Part shown: one piece after another, positions 1-8,081 of the stretch
How the letters are laid out: each line of letters begins with the position of its first letter
Position numbering within the stretch: the stretch's first letter is position 1
Source of the DNA: Cryobacterium glaciale
GTDB taxonomy: Bacteria > Actinomycetota > Actinomycetes > Actinomycetales > Microbacteriaceae
Reading direction: 5' to 3'
Assembly (NCBI RefSeq): GCF_004402535.1
Contig: NZ_SOEY01000016.1
Span: forward strand, 62,001 to 126,000
DNA: 64,000 nt
Program-made: the position numbers and the translations under genes
The notes under the pieces: model-generated
The model's input: only the letters and a program-made list of their open reading frames with translations
The model's database searches: none
Told to the model about the DNA's origin: nothing

Positions 1-1790
1 TTGGACGGCTCGAGTATCGCGGGTATGACTCCGCGGGAATCGCCGTCATCGATGAATCCGGTGTGCTCAACACGGCCAAGAAGGCCGGCAAGCTCTCGGC
101 CCTGGTCGGTGAACTGAAGGCGCACCCGATCAACGACGGTCAGACCGGTATCGGCCACACCCGCTGGGCCACCCACGGCGGACCCACCGACGGCAATGCC
201 CACCCGCACCTCGGCGACAACGACAAGCTCGCCCTCATCCACAACGGCATCATCGAGAACTTCGCCCCGCTGCGCGAGGAACTACTCAATGAGGGCTTCA
301 CCTTCACGAGCGAAACCGACACCGAGGTCGCCGCAGTACTACTCGGCCGCGAATACCAGCGCGTCGGCGACCTGGCCGAAGCGTTCCGCACCATTGTGGC
401 CCGCCTCGACGGTGCGTTCACGCTGCTCGCCGTGCACCAGGACCAGCCCGGCGTCGTCGTCGGCGCCCGCCGCAACTCCCCGCTCGTCATCGGCCTCGGC
501 GACGGTGAGAACTTTCTCGGCTCCGACGTCGCCGCATTCGTCGAGTACACCCGCCGCGCCGTCGCCATCGGCCAGGACCAGATCGTTACCATCACAGCGG
601 ATGCCGTCACGGTCACCGACTTCGACGGTCACCCCGTCGAGACCGAAGAGTTCGACATCGCCTGGGACGCCTCCGCGAGCGAAAAGGGCGGCTGGTCCAG
701 CTTCATGGCCAAGGAAGTGTCCGAGCAGCCGGATGCCGTCGCCAACACGCTGCGCGGCCGCATCACCGACGGTCAGGTGATCGTGCCGGAACTGACCGAA
801 TTCGGCGATGACGTGCTCGCGGGCATCCGTCGTATCGTCATCGTCGCCTGCGGAACCGCCGCCTATGCCGGCCAGACCGCCAAGTACGCCATCGAAAAGT
901 GGGCGCAGGTGCCGGTGGACGTCGAACTCAGCCACGAGTTCCGCTACCGTGACCCGGTGCTCAGCGACGACACCCTGGTGATCTCGATCAGCCAGTCCGG
1001 CGAGACCATGGACACGCTCATGGCCGTCAAGTACGCCATGTCGCTCGGCGCGAAGGCGATCTCCATCTGCAACACGCAGGGCGCCACCATTCCGCGCGAG
1101 AGTGACGCCGTGATCTACACGCACGCCGGCCCCGAGGTCGCCGTCGCGTCGACCAAGGCCTTCGTGGCCCAGATCACCGCGCTTTACCTCTTCGCCCTGC
1201 ACCTCGCCCGGGTGCGCGGCAGCCTCCCTGAGGCCGAGCAGGCCGCGCAGGTCGCCGAATTGCAGGCCATCCCGGAGAAGATCAGCACCGTGCTCGGCGT
1301 TGAAGACGAGGTTCGCCAGCTGGCCCGCTGGATGAGTGACACCCGCGCTGTACTGTTCCTCGGTCGCCACGTCGGCTTTCCGATCGCGCTCGAGGGTGCG
1401 CTCAAGCTCAAGGAACTTGCGTACATCCACGCCGAGGGCTTCGCTGCCGGTGAGCTCAAGCACGGCCCGATCGCGCTGATCGAGCCCGGCCAGCCGGTGT
1501 TCGTCGTCGTGCCGAGCCCGCGCGGCTCAGCCCACCTGCACCCGAAGGTCGTCTCCAACATCCAGGAGATCCGCGCCCGCGGAGCCCGCATCATCGCCAT
1601 CGCCGAGGTCGGCGACGCCGCGGTGCTGCCGTTCGCCGACACCGTCATCCACATTCCGCTCGCGGCGCCGCTGTTCGAACCGCTGCTGGCCGTGGTGCCG
1701 TTGCAGATGTTCGCCATGGAACTCGCCATCGCCAAGGGCCTCGACGTCGACCAGCCGCGCAACCTGGCGAAGTCCGTCACGGTCGAATAG
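1..1790 (+). CDS. glmS: Glutamine-fructose-6-phosphate aminotransferase, 5' truncated by window edge
   Basis: Makes glucosamine-6-phosphate from fructose-6-phosphate and glutamine, the first step toward UDP-GlcNAc for peptidoglycan. The reading frame is open from base 3, so the gene starts before the window and its first ~20 residues, including the catalytic Cys1, are not visible. Seen here: LEYRGYDSAG just inside the window, GIGHTRWATHG of the class II amidotransferase domain, two SIS sugar-isomerase domains with CGTAAYAGQ, SQSGETMDTL, STKAF and GELKHGPIAL, and the family C-terminus DQPRNLAKSVTVE. About 595 residues remain of roughly 615. A GTG at 63 is internal, not the start. acpS follows after 21 bp, probably in the same operon. 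Confidence 0.97.
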   Translation, partial: GRLEYRGYDSAGIAVIDESGVLNTAKKAGKLSALVGELKAHPINDGQTGIGHTRWATHGGPTDGNAHPHLGDNDKLALIHNGIIENFAPLREELLNEGFTFTSETDTEVAAVLLGREYQRVGDLAEAFRTIVARLDGAFTLLAVHQDQPGVVVGARRNSPLVIGLGDGENFLGSDVAAFVEYTRRAVAIGQDQIVTITADAVTVTDFDGHPVETEEFDIAWDASASEKGGWSSFMAKEVSEQPDAVANTLRGRITDGQVIVPELTEFGDDVLAGIRRIVIVACGTAAYAGQTAKYAIEKWAQVPVDVELSHEFRYRDPVLSDDTLVISISQSGETMDTLMAVKYAMSLGAKAISICNTQGATIPRESDAVIYTHAGPEVAVASTKAFVAQITALYLFALHLARVRGSLPEAEQAAQVAELQAIPEKISTVLGVEDEVRQLARWMSDTRAVLFLGRHVGFPIALEGALKLKELAYIHAEGFAAGELKHGPIALIEPGQPVFVVVPSPRGSAHLHPKVVSNIQEIRARGARIIAIAEVGDAAVLPFADTVIHIPLAAPLFEPLLAVVPLQMFAMELAIAKGLDVDQPRNLAKSVTVE

Positions 1791-1811
1791 GAACTGTCGA
1801 GTAAGCACAGA

Positions 1812-2165
1812 ATGATCAAGGGCATCGGGGTGGACGTGGTCGACCTGGCGCGGTTCACCCGCCAGGTCGAGCGCACGCCGCGCCTCGTGCCGCGGCTGTT
1901 CGCCGAAAGTGAACGGGGACTGCCGGTGCATTCCCTGGCTGCGCGCTTTGCCGCCAAGGAAGCCCTGATCAAGGCCCTCGGCGATAGTGCGGGGGCAACC
2001 TGGCACGAGATGGAAATTGTGAACGACCCGCACGGCAACCCCGAATTCAGGCTCAGCGGGGCAGCCCTTCAGGCCGTACAGAACCGGGGCATCACCAGGG
2101 TGCACGTCACCATGACCCACGACGCCGGGGTGGCCTGCGCCTTCGTCGTCGCCGAGGGGGAGTGA
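1812..2165 (+). CDS. acpS: Holo-[acyl-carrier-protein] synthase
   Basis: Transfers 4'-phosphopantetheine from CoA to the serine of acyl carrier protein, switching on fatty-acid synthesis. The 117-aa length fits the family. Visible signatures are the N-terminal IKGIGVDVVDLARF with its metal-binding Asp, and the ARFAAKEALIKALG block with the catalytic/metal Glu. The C-terminus THDAGVACAFVVAE is also typical. It lies between glmS and alr, and its stop codon overlaps the alr start (TGATG), implying translational coupling. Start ATG at 1812 gives the conserved N-terminus at the right distance. Confidence 0.95.
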   Translation: MIKGIGVDVVDLARFTRQVERTPRLVPRLFAESERGLPVHSLAARFAAKEALIKALGDSAGATWHEMEIVNDPHGNPEFRLSGAALQAVQNRGITRVHVTMTHDAGVACAFVVAEGE

Positions 2166-3286
2166 TGACCGGTTTTCGCGAGGCCGTGATCGACCTCGCC
2201 GCGATCCGCCACAACATGGCCCACCTGCGCCGACTCGTCGGCACCCCGCACGCGATGGCGGTGGTCAAGGCGAACGCCTATGGTCACGGCGCTGTGCCGG
2301 TGGCGCGCGCCGCGCTCGCCGGCGGAGCCGACTGGCTCGGCGTCGCCGACATCGACGAGGCCCTCGCCCTGCGTGACGCCGGCATCGACGCACCCATCCT
2401 GGCCTGGCTGCACGACCCCGACGCCGATTTCAGTGCCGCCATCGACGATGACGTCACCCTCGGGCTCTCCTCGGCTCGTCAGGTGCAACAGGTAGCGGAT
2501 GCCGCGGCGGAACTCGGCCAGACGGCATCCGTTCACCTGAAACTCGAAACCGGTCTCAGCCGCAACGGCGTGCACGAAAACGACTGGGCGGAGGTCTTCG
2601 CGCTCGCGGCTGCGCTCGAACGGGTCGGTCTGCTGCGCGTCGACGGCGTCATGAGCCACCTCGCCAACGCCTCAGCCTTGGACGACCAGCAGGCGCTCGA
2701 ATGCTTCGAACGCGGAGTCGCCGCCGCGCGCAGCGCCGGCCTGACCCCCACGCTCGTGCACCTCGCGTCGTCCGCTGCGGCGCTGCGGCTGCCGGCCGCC
2801 CGCTTCACCATGGTGCGGTTCGGCATCACCATCTACGGGCTGTCGCCGTTCGATGATGCGACGAGCGCCGATCTCGGCCTGATTCCGGCCATGACCCTGC
2901 GCGGCCGAGTGGCCCTCATCCGCCGGGTGAGCGCGGGCGCCGGAGTCTCCTACGACTACCTGTGGCGGGCGCCGCACGATTCCACGCTCGTGCTCGTGCC
3001 GCTCGGCTATGCCGACGGCATTCCCCGGCAGGCCTCTGGCACGGCACTCGTGCACATTCACGATGCGAACTATCCCCTGGTCGGGCGGGTGGCGATGGAC
3101 CAGTTCGTGGTCAACCTCGGTGCCGACGGCCCCGCGGTGGCCGTCGGCGACGCGGTCGTGCTGTTCGGCGACCCGAGCACCGGAGCGCCGAGCGCCACCG
3201 ACTGGGCCGACGCCGCCGGCACGATCAACTACGAGATCGTCACCCGCATCGGGCACCGGGTGACCCGGCGACACATCAATGGTTGA
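2162..3286 (+). CDS. alr: Alanine racemase
   Basis: PLP enzyme that interconverts L- and D-alanine for peptidoglycan. It is 374 aa. The PLP lysine sits in VVKANAYGHGA (Lys36) and the second catalytic base, Tyr264, in GAGVSYDY. The N-terminal TIM barrel and C-terminal beta domain (LGYADGIPR, VGRVAMDQFVVNL) are complete. The start is either GTG 2162 or ATG 2165; both overlap the acpS stop. Its 3' end overlaps tsaE by 8 bp, so acpS-alr-tsaE reads as one operon. Confidence 0.96.
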   Translation: MMTGFREAVIDLAAIRHNMAHLRRLVGTPHAMAVVKANAYGHGAVPVARAALAGGADWLGVADIDEALALRDAGIDAPILAWLHDPDADFSAAIDDDVTLGLSSARQVQQVADAAAELGQTASVHLKLETGLSRNGVHENDWAEVFALAAALERVGLLRVDGVMSHLANASALDDQQALECFERGVAAARSAGLTPTLVHLASSAAALRLPAARFTMVRFGITIYGLSPFDDATSADLGLIPAMTLRGRVALIRRVSAGAGVSYDYLWRAPHDSTLVLVPLGYADGIPRQASGTALVHIHDANYPLVGRVAMDQFVVNLGADGPAVAVGDAVVLFGDPSTGAPSATDWADAAGTINYEIVTRIGHRVTRRHING

Positions 3287-3803
3287 GCTGCACCGCACGA
3301 TTGTCGATGCGGCGGCGATGCACCGATTCGGCGTCGACCTCGCTCGCAGCCTGCAGGCTGGTGACCTGATCGTGCTCACCGGGCCGCTCGGCGCGGGCAA
3401 GACCACCCTCACGCGCGGCCTCGGCGAGGGCCTCGAGGTGCGCGGCGCCGTCACCAGTCCCACCTTCGTGCTCGCGCGCACCCACCCGAGCCTCGTCGGA
3501 GGCCCGCCCTTCGTGCACGTCGACGCCTACCGTCTGGGCAGCGCCATGGAGCTCGACGACCTCGACATCGATTTCGCCCGTTCCATCGTCGTGGTGGAGT
3601 GGGGCCGCGGCCTGCTCGACGGCATCACCGAGTCCTGGCTCGACATCGAGATCGAGCGCCCGAAGGGCCGGTCGCCGGCAACCGGCGAAACGGATGCCGC
3701 GGCATCCGTTATCGACCTGGATCACGATCTCGACGAACCCCGTACCCTCATCCTCACCGGGCACGGCAGGCGCTGGACCCGCCTGGCGGACTCGCTGCCG
3801 TGA
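3279..3803 (+). CDS. tsaE: tRNA t6A biosynthesis ATPase TsaE
   Basis: ATPase subunit of the complex that makes N6-threonylcarbamoyladenosine at position 37 of ANN-decoding tRNAs. The 174-aa protein has Walker A GPLGAGKTT (residues 35-43), the family blocks SPTFVLAR and HVDAYRL, and VVEWGRG. Its partners tsaB and tsaD normally follow closely in this group of organisms but here start 8.1 kb downstream. Residues 131-150 are encoded by a stretch holding a 22-bp perfect palindrome of the CGGATGC word (3689-3710), in a family-variable insert near the C-terminus. Confidence 0.95.
   Translation: MVELHRTIVDAAAMHRFGVDLARSLQAGDLIVLTGPLGAGKTTLTRGLGEGLEVRGAVTSPTFVLARTHPSLVGGPPFVHVDAYRLGSAMELDDLDIDFARSIVVVEWGRGLLDGITESWLDIEIERPKGRSPATGETDAAASVIDLDHDLDEPRTLILTGHGRRWTRLADSLP
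3689..3710. repeat. 22-bp perfect palindrome of the CGGATGC word inside tsaE
   Basis: Two head-to-head copies of AACGGATGCCG form a perfect inverted repeat with no spacer. In frame it reads as Thr/Ala-Asp-Ala-Ala-Ala-Ser-Val, using GAT, GCA and GTT, codons otherwise disfavoured in this high-GC sequence. It is the densest example of a word repeated throughout the window. Confidence 0.8.
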
Positions 3804-4585
3804 CCTTGAGCCGTGGCGCCCACTATTGGATCACCCTCGCTCTGATCGGGCTGGTTGGCGGGTTACTTTCAGGCGCCTTCGGAGTGGGCGGGGGCATCAT
3901 CATGGTTCCACTTCTTATCGGACTGGCGCGCATGGACGAGCGGAGCGCTGCCTCGACCTCCTTGGTAGCCATCATCCCCGCGTCGAGCGTGGGAGTAGTC
4001 ACCTACCTGATTCAAGGGCACGTCGATCTGGTTGCCGGGGCGATCATTGCTGGCGGTGCTGTGGTCGGTGCCGTGATTGGCAGCCGGCTACTGCACCGCA
4101 TTCCACTTACCTGGTTACGCTGGATGTTCATCGCTCTAATCTTGATCGTTGCTGCCCGGTTGCTTCTCGTCCCGCCGATCCGCGGCTCGGACCTGGAACT
4201 CACCTGGTACGTCGCCATCGGCTATGTCGCTCTGGGCTTGGTTATGGGAATCGCATCAGGATTGTTCGGTATCGGCGGCGGCGTGATTGCGGTGCCGGCG
4301 CTCATTGCTGTCTTCGGGGTGAGTGACCTGATCGCGAAGGGTACTTCACTCCTCGTGGTGATTCCCACCGGAATCGTCGGTACCGTGGCGCACCTGCGGC
4401 GGGGGCTGGTGGACGTGCGCGCCGGCCTGGTGGTGGGCGTGGCAGCCACTGCGGCGTCGGCGCCGGGCGTGGCGCTCGCGCTCGCCATTCCGCCGCAACT
4501 TTCCGGCGTTCTGTTCGCGGTCTTGCTTCTGCTAGCCGCAATGCAGCTGATCATTAAGGCTATCCGCGGGCGGCCGCGTCAGTGA
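3800..4585 (+). CDS. TSUP (TauE/SafE) family membrane exporter, copy 1
   Basis: A 261-aa integral membrane protein of the sulfite exporter TauE/SafE family, which moves small organic or sulfur-containing anions. The two half-repeats each begin with the family glycine motif: GAFGVGGGIIMVP near the N-terminus and GLFGIGGGVIAVP in the middle, among about eight hydrophobic segments. I chose GTG 3800, which overlaps the tsaE stop; a longer frame upstream of it is only the tsaE antisense-free shadow. Codon use differs from the neighbours, with TTA leucine codons (for example in GGGTTACTTTCA) and more A/T third positions, suggesting acquisition. It converges on the GntR gene. Substrate unknown; a link to the adjacent carboxylate locus is possible but unproven. 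Confidence 0.88.
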   Translation: MTLSRGAHYWITLALIGLVGGLLSGAFGVGGGIIMVPLLIGLARMDERSAASTSLVAIIPASSVGVVTYLIQGHVDLVAGAIIAGGAVVGAVIGSRLLHRIPLTWLRWMFIALILIVAARLLLVPPIRGSDLELTWYVAIGYVALGLVMGIASGLFGIGGGVIAVPALIAVFGVSDLIAKGTSLLVVIPTGIVGTVAHLRRGLVDVRAGLVVGVAATAASAPGVALALAIPPQLSGVLFAVLLLLAAMQLIIKAIRGRPRQ

Positions 4586-4622
4586 TCGAGTCATCACGAT
4601 GGAGAGGGCTGCCCGTTCTCCC

Positions 4623-5324
4623 TTACTTGAGCAGGGCTACGTCGGAGACGAGCTCGATGTGCGAGAGCATCGCCGCGGTCGCCGCTGTGGCGTCCTGCGC
4701 CCGGATAGCCGCGGTGATGGTGCGGTGTGAGGCGAGGGACTGCTCGGGCCGTCCCGGCTGGGCGAGTGACTCGAGCCGCGTTTCGAGGATCATCTCGGCG
4801 ATGAATGCCATCAGCTGGGCGAGCACGGGAGAGTGAGCAGCCGCCGTGACGGCTTGGTGGAAGAGCTCGTCGCCGTGCGCCCCGCGGTCACCGACGGCGA
4901 TTTCCTCTGCCATCGCCCGGAGTGCATCCTCGATCGCGAGCAGGTCGGCATCCGTTCGGCGTTCCGCGGCGAGCTCGGCGAGTTTCACCTCGAGGGTGGT
5001 GCGGGCTTCCACGATCTCGGGGAGCCGGTTGCGATGTTCCCGGAGCCCACTGATCACCGCTGCGATGCTCGGCCGGTAGATGAGAACGGCGCCGGTGCCG
5101 TGCTGAACGTCGATGACACCGAGCACTTCGAGGGCCACAAGGGCCTGGGCGAGGGTGGCGCGGGAGACACCGAGCCGTTCCGCGAGCTCGCGTTCGGCGG
5201 GTAACAGGTCGCCGGGGCCGAGGTGGGCGGACTCGATGTAGGCGAGAAGCTGGGCCACGAGCTGTTCGTACAGGCGCGGTTTCGTGACGCGCATGAGCGG
5301 CTGGGGTATTGCGTCCCTCGTCAT
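4623..5324 (-). CDS. GntR-family regulator, FadR/FCD subfamily
   Basis: 233-aa DNA-binding regulator. Residues about 12-80 form the GntR winged helix (LPAERELAERLGVSRATLAQ, then GVIDVQHGTG). Residues about 95-230 are an FCD ligand domain with the usual metal-binding histidines (ELFHQAV, LASHRTI, MLSHIEL), which in this subfamily often senses a small carboxylate. It is divergent from the MatC-like carrier with 123 bp between the starts, the standard arrangement for a local repressor of a transport/catabolic operon. Ribosome site GGGAGG precedes the ATG. Likely ligand: the substrate, or a CoA derivative, of the downstream genes (inference). Confidence 0.93.
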   Translation of the reverse strand: MTRDAIPQPLMRVTKPRLYEQLVAQLLAYIESAHLGPGDLLPAERELAERLGVSRATLAQALVALEVLGVIDVQHGTGAVLIYRPSIAAVISGLREHRNRLPEIVEARTTLEVKLAELAAERRTDADLLAIEDALRAMAEEIAVGDRGAHGDELFHQAVTAAAHSPVLAQLMAFIAEMILETRLESLAQPGRPEQSLASHRTITAAIRAQDATAATAAMLSHIELVSDVALLK

Positions 5325-5366
5325 GTCTGCCTCCCTAAGATCCGTCTTCCCAACTTTACACGGCTC

Positions 5367-5404
5367 TTGACAAAGTCACCTACTGTCTAGGAGGCTAGTC
5401 CAGT
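5367..5404 (+). promoter_or_regulatory. Candidate GntR operator / carrier-operon promoter region
   Basis: The divergent intergenic region holds TTGACA at 5367-5372, but I see no convincing -10 at normal spacing. At 5382-5404 there is an imperfect inverted repeat, ACTGTCTAG-GAGG-CTAGTCCAGT, a plausible site for the adjacent FCD regulator. A strong ribosome site (GGAGG, 5436-5440) precedes the carrier ATG. The operator call is inference from symmetry and position only. Confidence 0.4.
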
Positions 5405-5447
5405 GAGCCAATAGCCCACTTTCATCTGAATCTATGGAGGAACAACG

Positions 5448-6815
5448 ATGTCCGCTCCCGTTATCTCAATCATCATCCTGGCGGTGATGTTTCTGATCGC
5501 CACGCTTTTGCCCGTCAACATGGGTGCGCTGGCCTTCGTGGGTGCCTTTCTTCTCGGTGCTGTCTTCCTCGGCATGGAGACCACCGATATTCTCGCCAAC
5601 TTCCCGGGCGGGCTGTTCCTCACGCTCGTCGGCGTTACGTACCTGTTCGCGATTGCGCAGGGCAACGGCACGATCGACCTGCTGGTGCGCGGTGCAGTGC
5701 GGCTCGTCGGCGGTCGCGTGGCCCTCATCCCCTGGGTGATGTTCGTGATCACCGCCGTGATCACGGCGGTCGGTGCGCTGTCCCCGGCCGCGGTGGCCAT
5801 CGTGGCGCCGATCGCGCTCGGCTTTGCCCGCAAGTACAAGATCAGCCCGCTGCTGATGGGCATGATGGTGATCCACGGCGCGCAGGGCGGCGGATTCTCG
5901 CCGATCGCCGTCTACGGCGTGATCGTGAACAGCCTCATCTCGACCACCGGGCTCGACGCGAGCCCGACAGCGGTGTTTCTGTCGAGCCTCATCTTCAACT
6001 TTCTGATCGCCGTCGTGCTGTTCATTGTGCTCGGTGGCCGAAACCTGATGTCGAGCCGGGTCGGACATTTCGTGGAGCAAGCCGCCGAAGCGCGCATGGC
6101 CGTGAGTGTCGGTGCGCGCGCCGGCGGTGATGTGGCGTTCAAGGGCTTCGGCTCCGGCATCTACGGCCCCCGCGACCCCGCGGGCGACGGAGTGCAGGCC
6201 ACGGCCACCCGCGGAGAGCGCATCCCGCAGCTTGTGACGGTGGCCGGCCTCATCGCTCTCGCCGTGATCGCGCTCGGTTTCAAGGTTGACGTGGGCTTCG
6301 TTGCCATCACCATCGCCGTCATCCTCGCCCTCGTCTCGCCCGCGGCCCAGAAGGGCGCGGTCAACAAGATCAGCTGGTCGACCGTGCTGCTCATCTGCGG
6401 CATGCTCACCTTCGTCGGTGTTCTCGAAGAGGTCGGCACCATCGAATACGTATCGGAAGCGGTGGCCAACCTCGGCATGCCCCTGCTTGCCGCACTCTTG
6501 ATCTGCTACATCGGTGCCGTCGTCTCGGCCTTCGCCTCATCAACGGCCATTCTGGCCGCGCTGATTCCGCTCGCCGTGCCGTTCCTCGCGACCGGGGAGA
6601 TCAGCGCTATCGGCGTGATCTGCGCGCTCGCCGTCGCGTCGACCATCGTGGACGTGTCGCCGTTCTCGACCAATGGCGCGCTCGTGCTCGCCAACGCCCC
6701 CGACGACGTGGACAAGGACCGCTTCTACAAGCAGATCCTCGCCTACAGCGGAATCGTCGTCGTGGCCGGGCCGGCCATCGCCTGGGCGGTGCTCGTGCTG
6801 CCCGGGTGGCTGTAA
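5448..6815 (+). CDS. MatC-like dicarboxylate carrier (SLC13/ArsB-type fold)
   Basis: 455-aa multi-spanning carrier whose first ~145 residues match the MatC N-terminal region (malonate/dicarboxylate carrier family): an opening hydrophobic pair, then NFPGGLFLTLVGVTYLFAIA and a GALSPAAVAIVAPIALGFA block. The C-terminal half has the paired segments of this superfamily, including ASTIVDVSPFSTNGALVLANAP. It is followed after 39 bp by a CoA-transferase and then a carboxyltransferase, so it most likely imports the acid those enzymes consume. The exact substrate (malonate, methylmalonate, other dicarboxylate) cannot be read from sequence. Confidence 0.88.
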   Translation: MSAPVISIIILAVMFLIATLLPVNMGALAFVGAFLLGAVFLGMETTDILANFPGGLFLTLVGVTYLFAIAQGNGTIDLLVRGAVRLVGGRVALIPWVMFVITAVITAVGALSPAAVAIVAPIALGFARKYKISPLLMGMMVIHGAQGGGFSPIAVYGVIVNSLISTTGLDASPTAVFLSSLIFNFLIAVVLFIVLGGRNLMSSRVGHFVEQAAEARMAVSVGARAGGDVAFKGFGSGIYGPRDPAGDGVQATATRGERIPQLVTVAGLIALAVIALGFKVDVGFVAITIAVILALVSPAAQKGAVNKISWSTVLLICGMLTFVGVLEEVGTIEYVSEAVANLGMPLLAALLICYIGAVVSAFASSTAILAALIPLAVPFLATGEISAIGVICALAVASTIVDVSPFSTNGALVLANAPDDVDKDRFYKQILAYSGIVVVAGPAIAWAVLVLPGWL

Positions 6816-6854
6816 CCCGTCACCGACCCCACGCACCTCGAGAAAGGACCGATC

Positions 6855-8081
6855 ATGAGTACCGAAACCGACACCCGTTCTGAAACCGACCGGCAGGGTC
6901 CCCTCGCGGGCTACCTCGTTGTGGACCTCAGCCGCGCGCTTGCCGGTCCGCACGCGAGCATGATGCTCGCCGACCTTGGCGCACGCGTGATCAAGGTGGA
7001 GAATCCAGGTACGGGAGACGATACCCGCGGCTGGGGCCCGCCCTTTGTGGGCCCCGCGAACGATCCGCAATCCACGTACTTTCTCTCGTGCAACCGCAAT
7101 AAAGAATCCATCGCCCTCGATCTGAAGAGTGACGACGGTCGGGAGGTGCTCGGCGAGCTGCTGCTGCGCGCGGACGTTGTGGTGGAGAATTTTCGTCCAG
7201 GGGTGCTCGACCGGCTCGGATTCTCTCCCGAGGCGATGCACGCTCTCAACCCGGCGCTGGTGATTCTCTCGATCACCGGTTTCGGCCACGACGGCCCGGA
7301 ATCCAGTAGAAGCGGCTACGACCAGATTCTGCAGGGCGAGGCCGGCCTGATGTCCCTCACCGGCTCCGCCCCCGACGACCCGCAGCGTGTGGGCGTGCCG
7401 ATCGCCGATCTGCTCTCGGGCATGTATGGCGCGTTCGGACTGCTCGCCGCGCTGCTTCAACGCGAGCGCACCGGTCAGGGACAGATTGTTCGCACCTCGC
7501 TGCTCGCCGCACTGGTGGGAGTGCATGCCTTCCAGGGCACCCGCGCCACGGTGGCCGGCGAGGTGCCGGAGGCCCAGGGCAACCACCATCCGTCGATCGC
7601 TCCCTACGGGCTCTTTCCCTGCCGCGGCGGCAGCGTGCAGATCAGCATCGGCAGTGAGAAACTCTGGGCCACCTTCGCAGCCGAGTTCGGCCTCGATGCT
7701 GCGCAATCCGAGTGGGCCACCAACGCGCACCGCGTGCGCAATCGGGAGGGCCTCAAGGCTGCCATAGCGGATGCCTTCGCCGACTTCGATGCCGTGACCC
7801 TGCTGAAGAAACTGACCGATGCCGGTATCCCGGCCGGCAAGGTGCGTTCCCTGGATGAGGTCTATCAATGGGATCAGGTGCTGTCGCAGGGGCTGCTGAT
7901 CGACGTTGAACATGAGGTGCTCGGCCGGATCAGCCTCCCCGGGCCGCCGCTTCGGTTCTTCGGACCCGCCGATACGGTCGAGACAACGATCACGATGCAC
8001 TCCGCTCCGCCCGTGCTCGATCAGCACGGGACCGACATTCGCACCTGGCTCAACCGCTCACTGGAAGGTATCTCACTGTGA
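6855..8081 (+). CDS. Class III (CaiB/BaiF, formyl-CoA transferase family) CoA-transferase
   Basis: 408-aa enzyme that moves CoA between carboxylic acids. Family signatures in order: VVDLSRALAGPHASMMLADLGARVIKVE at the N-terminus, NRNKESIALDLKSDDGR, VVENFRPGVLDRLGF, ITGFGHDGP, and GVPIADLLSGMYG, whose Asp corresponds to the catalytic aspartate that forms the aspartyl-CoA anhydride. Ribosome site GAAAGGA precedes the ATG. Its stop overlaps the carboxyltransferase GTG (GTGA), so the two are translationally coupled. Role here: probably activates the imported dicarboxylate to its CoA ester (inference from context). Confidence 0.92.
   Translation: MSTETDTRSETDRQGPLAGYLVVDLSRALAGPHASMMLADLGARVIKVENPGTGDDTRGWGPPFVGPANDPQSTYFLSCNRNKESIALDLKSDDGREVLGELLLRADVVVENFRPGVLDRLGFSPEAMHALNPALVILSITGFGHDGPESSRSGYDQILQGEAGLMSLTGSAPDDPQRVGVPIADLLSGMYGAFGLLAALLQRERTGQGQIVRTSLLAALVGVHAFQGTRATVAGEVPEAQGNHHPSIAPYGLFPCRGGSVQISIGSEKLWATFAAEFGLDAAQSEWATNAHRVRNREGLKAAIADAFADFDAVTLLKKLTDAGIPAGKVRSLDEVYQWDQVLSQGLLIDVEHEVLGRISLPGPPLRFFGPADTVETTITMHSAPPVLDQHGTDIRTWLNRSLEGISL

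Noticed and set aside
339-1463. Long minus-strand ORF opposite glmS (374 codons)
   Set aside because: It is a shadow of glmS caused by GC-rich third positions: no family resemblance, compositionally biased, and glmS motifs are clear on the other strand.
3599-3799. N-terminal extension of the first TSUP gene
   Set aside because: These 67 codons lie inside tsaE and encode Arg/Pro-rich sequence; GTG 3800 gives the proper hydrophobic start.
6540-8027. 495-codon minus-strand ORF across the MatC and CoA-transferase genes
   Set aside because: Spans two convincing genes on the opposite strand and has no recognisable domain; His/Gly/Arg-rich antisense composition.
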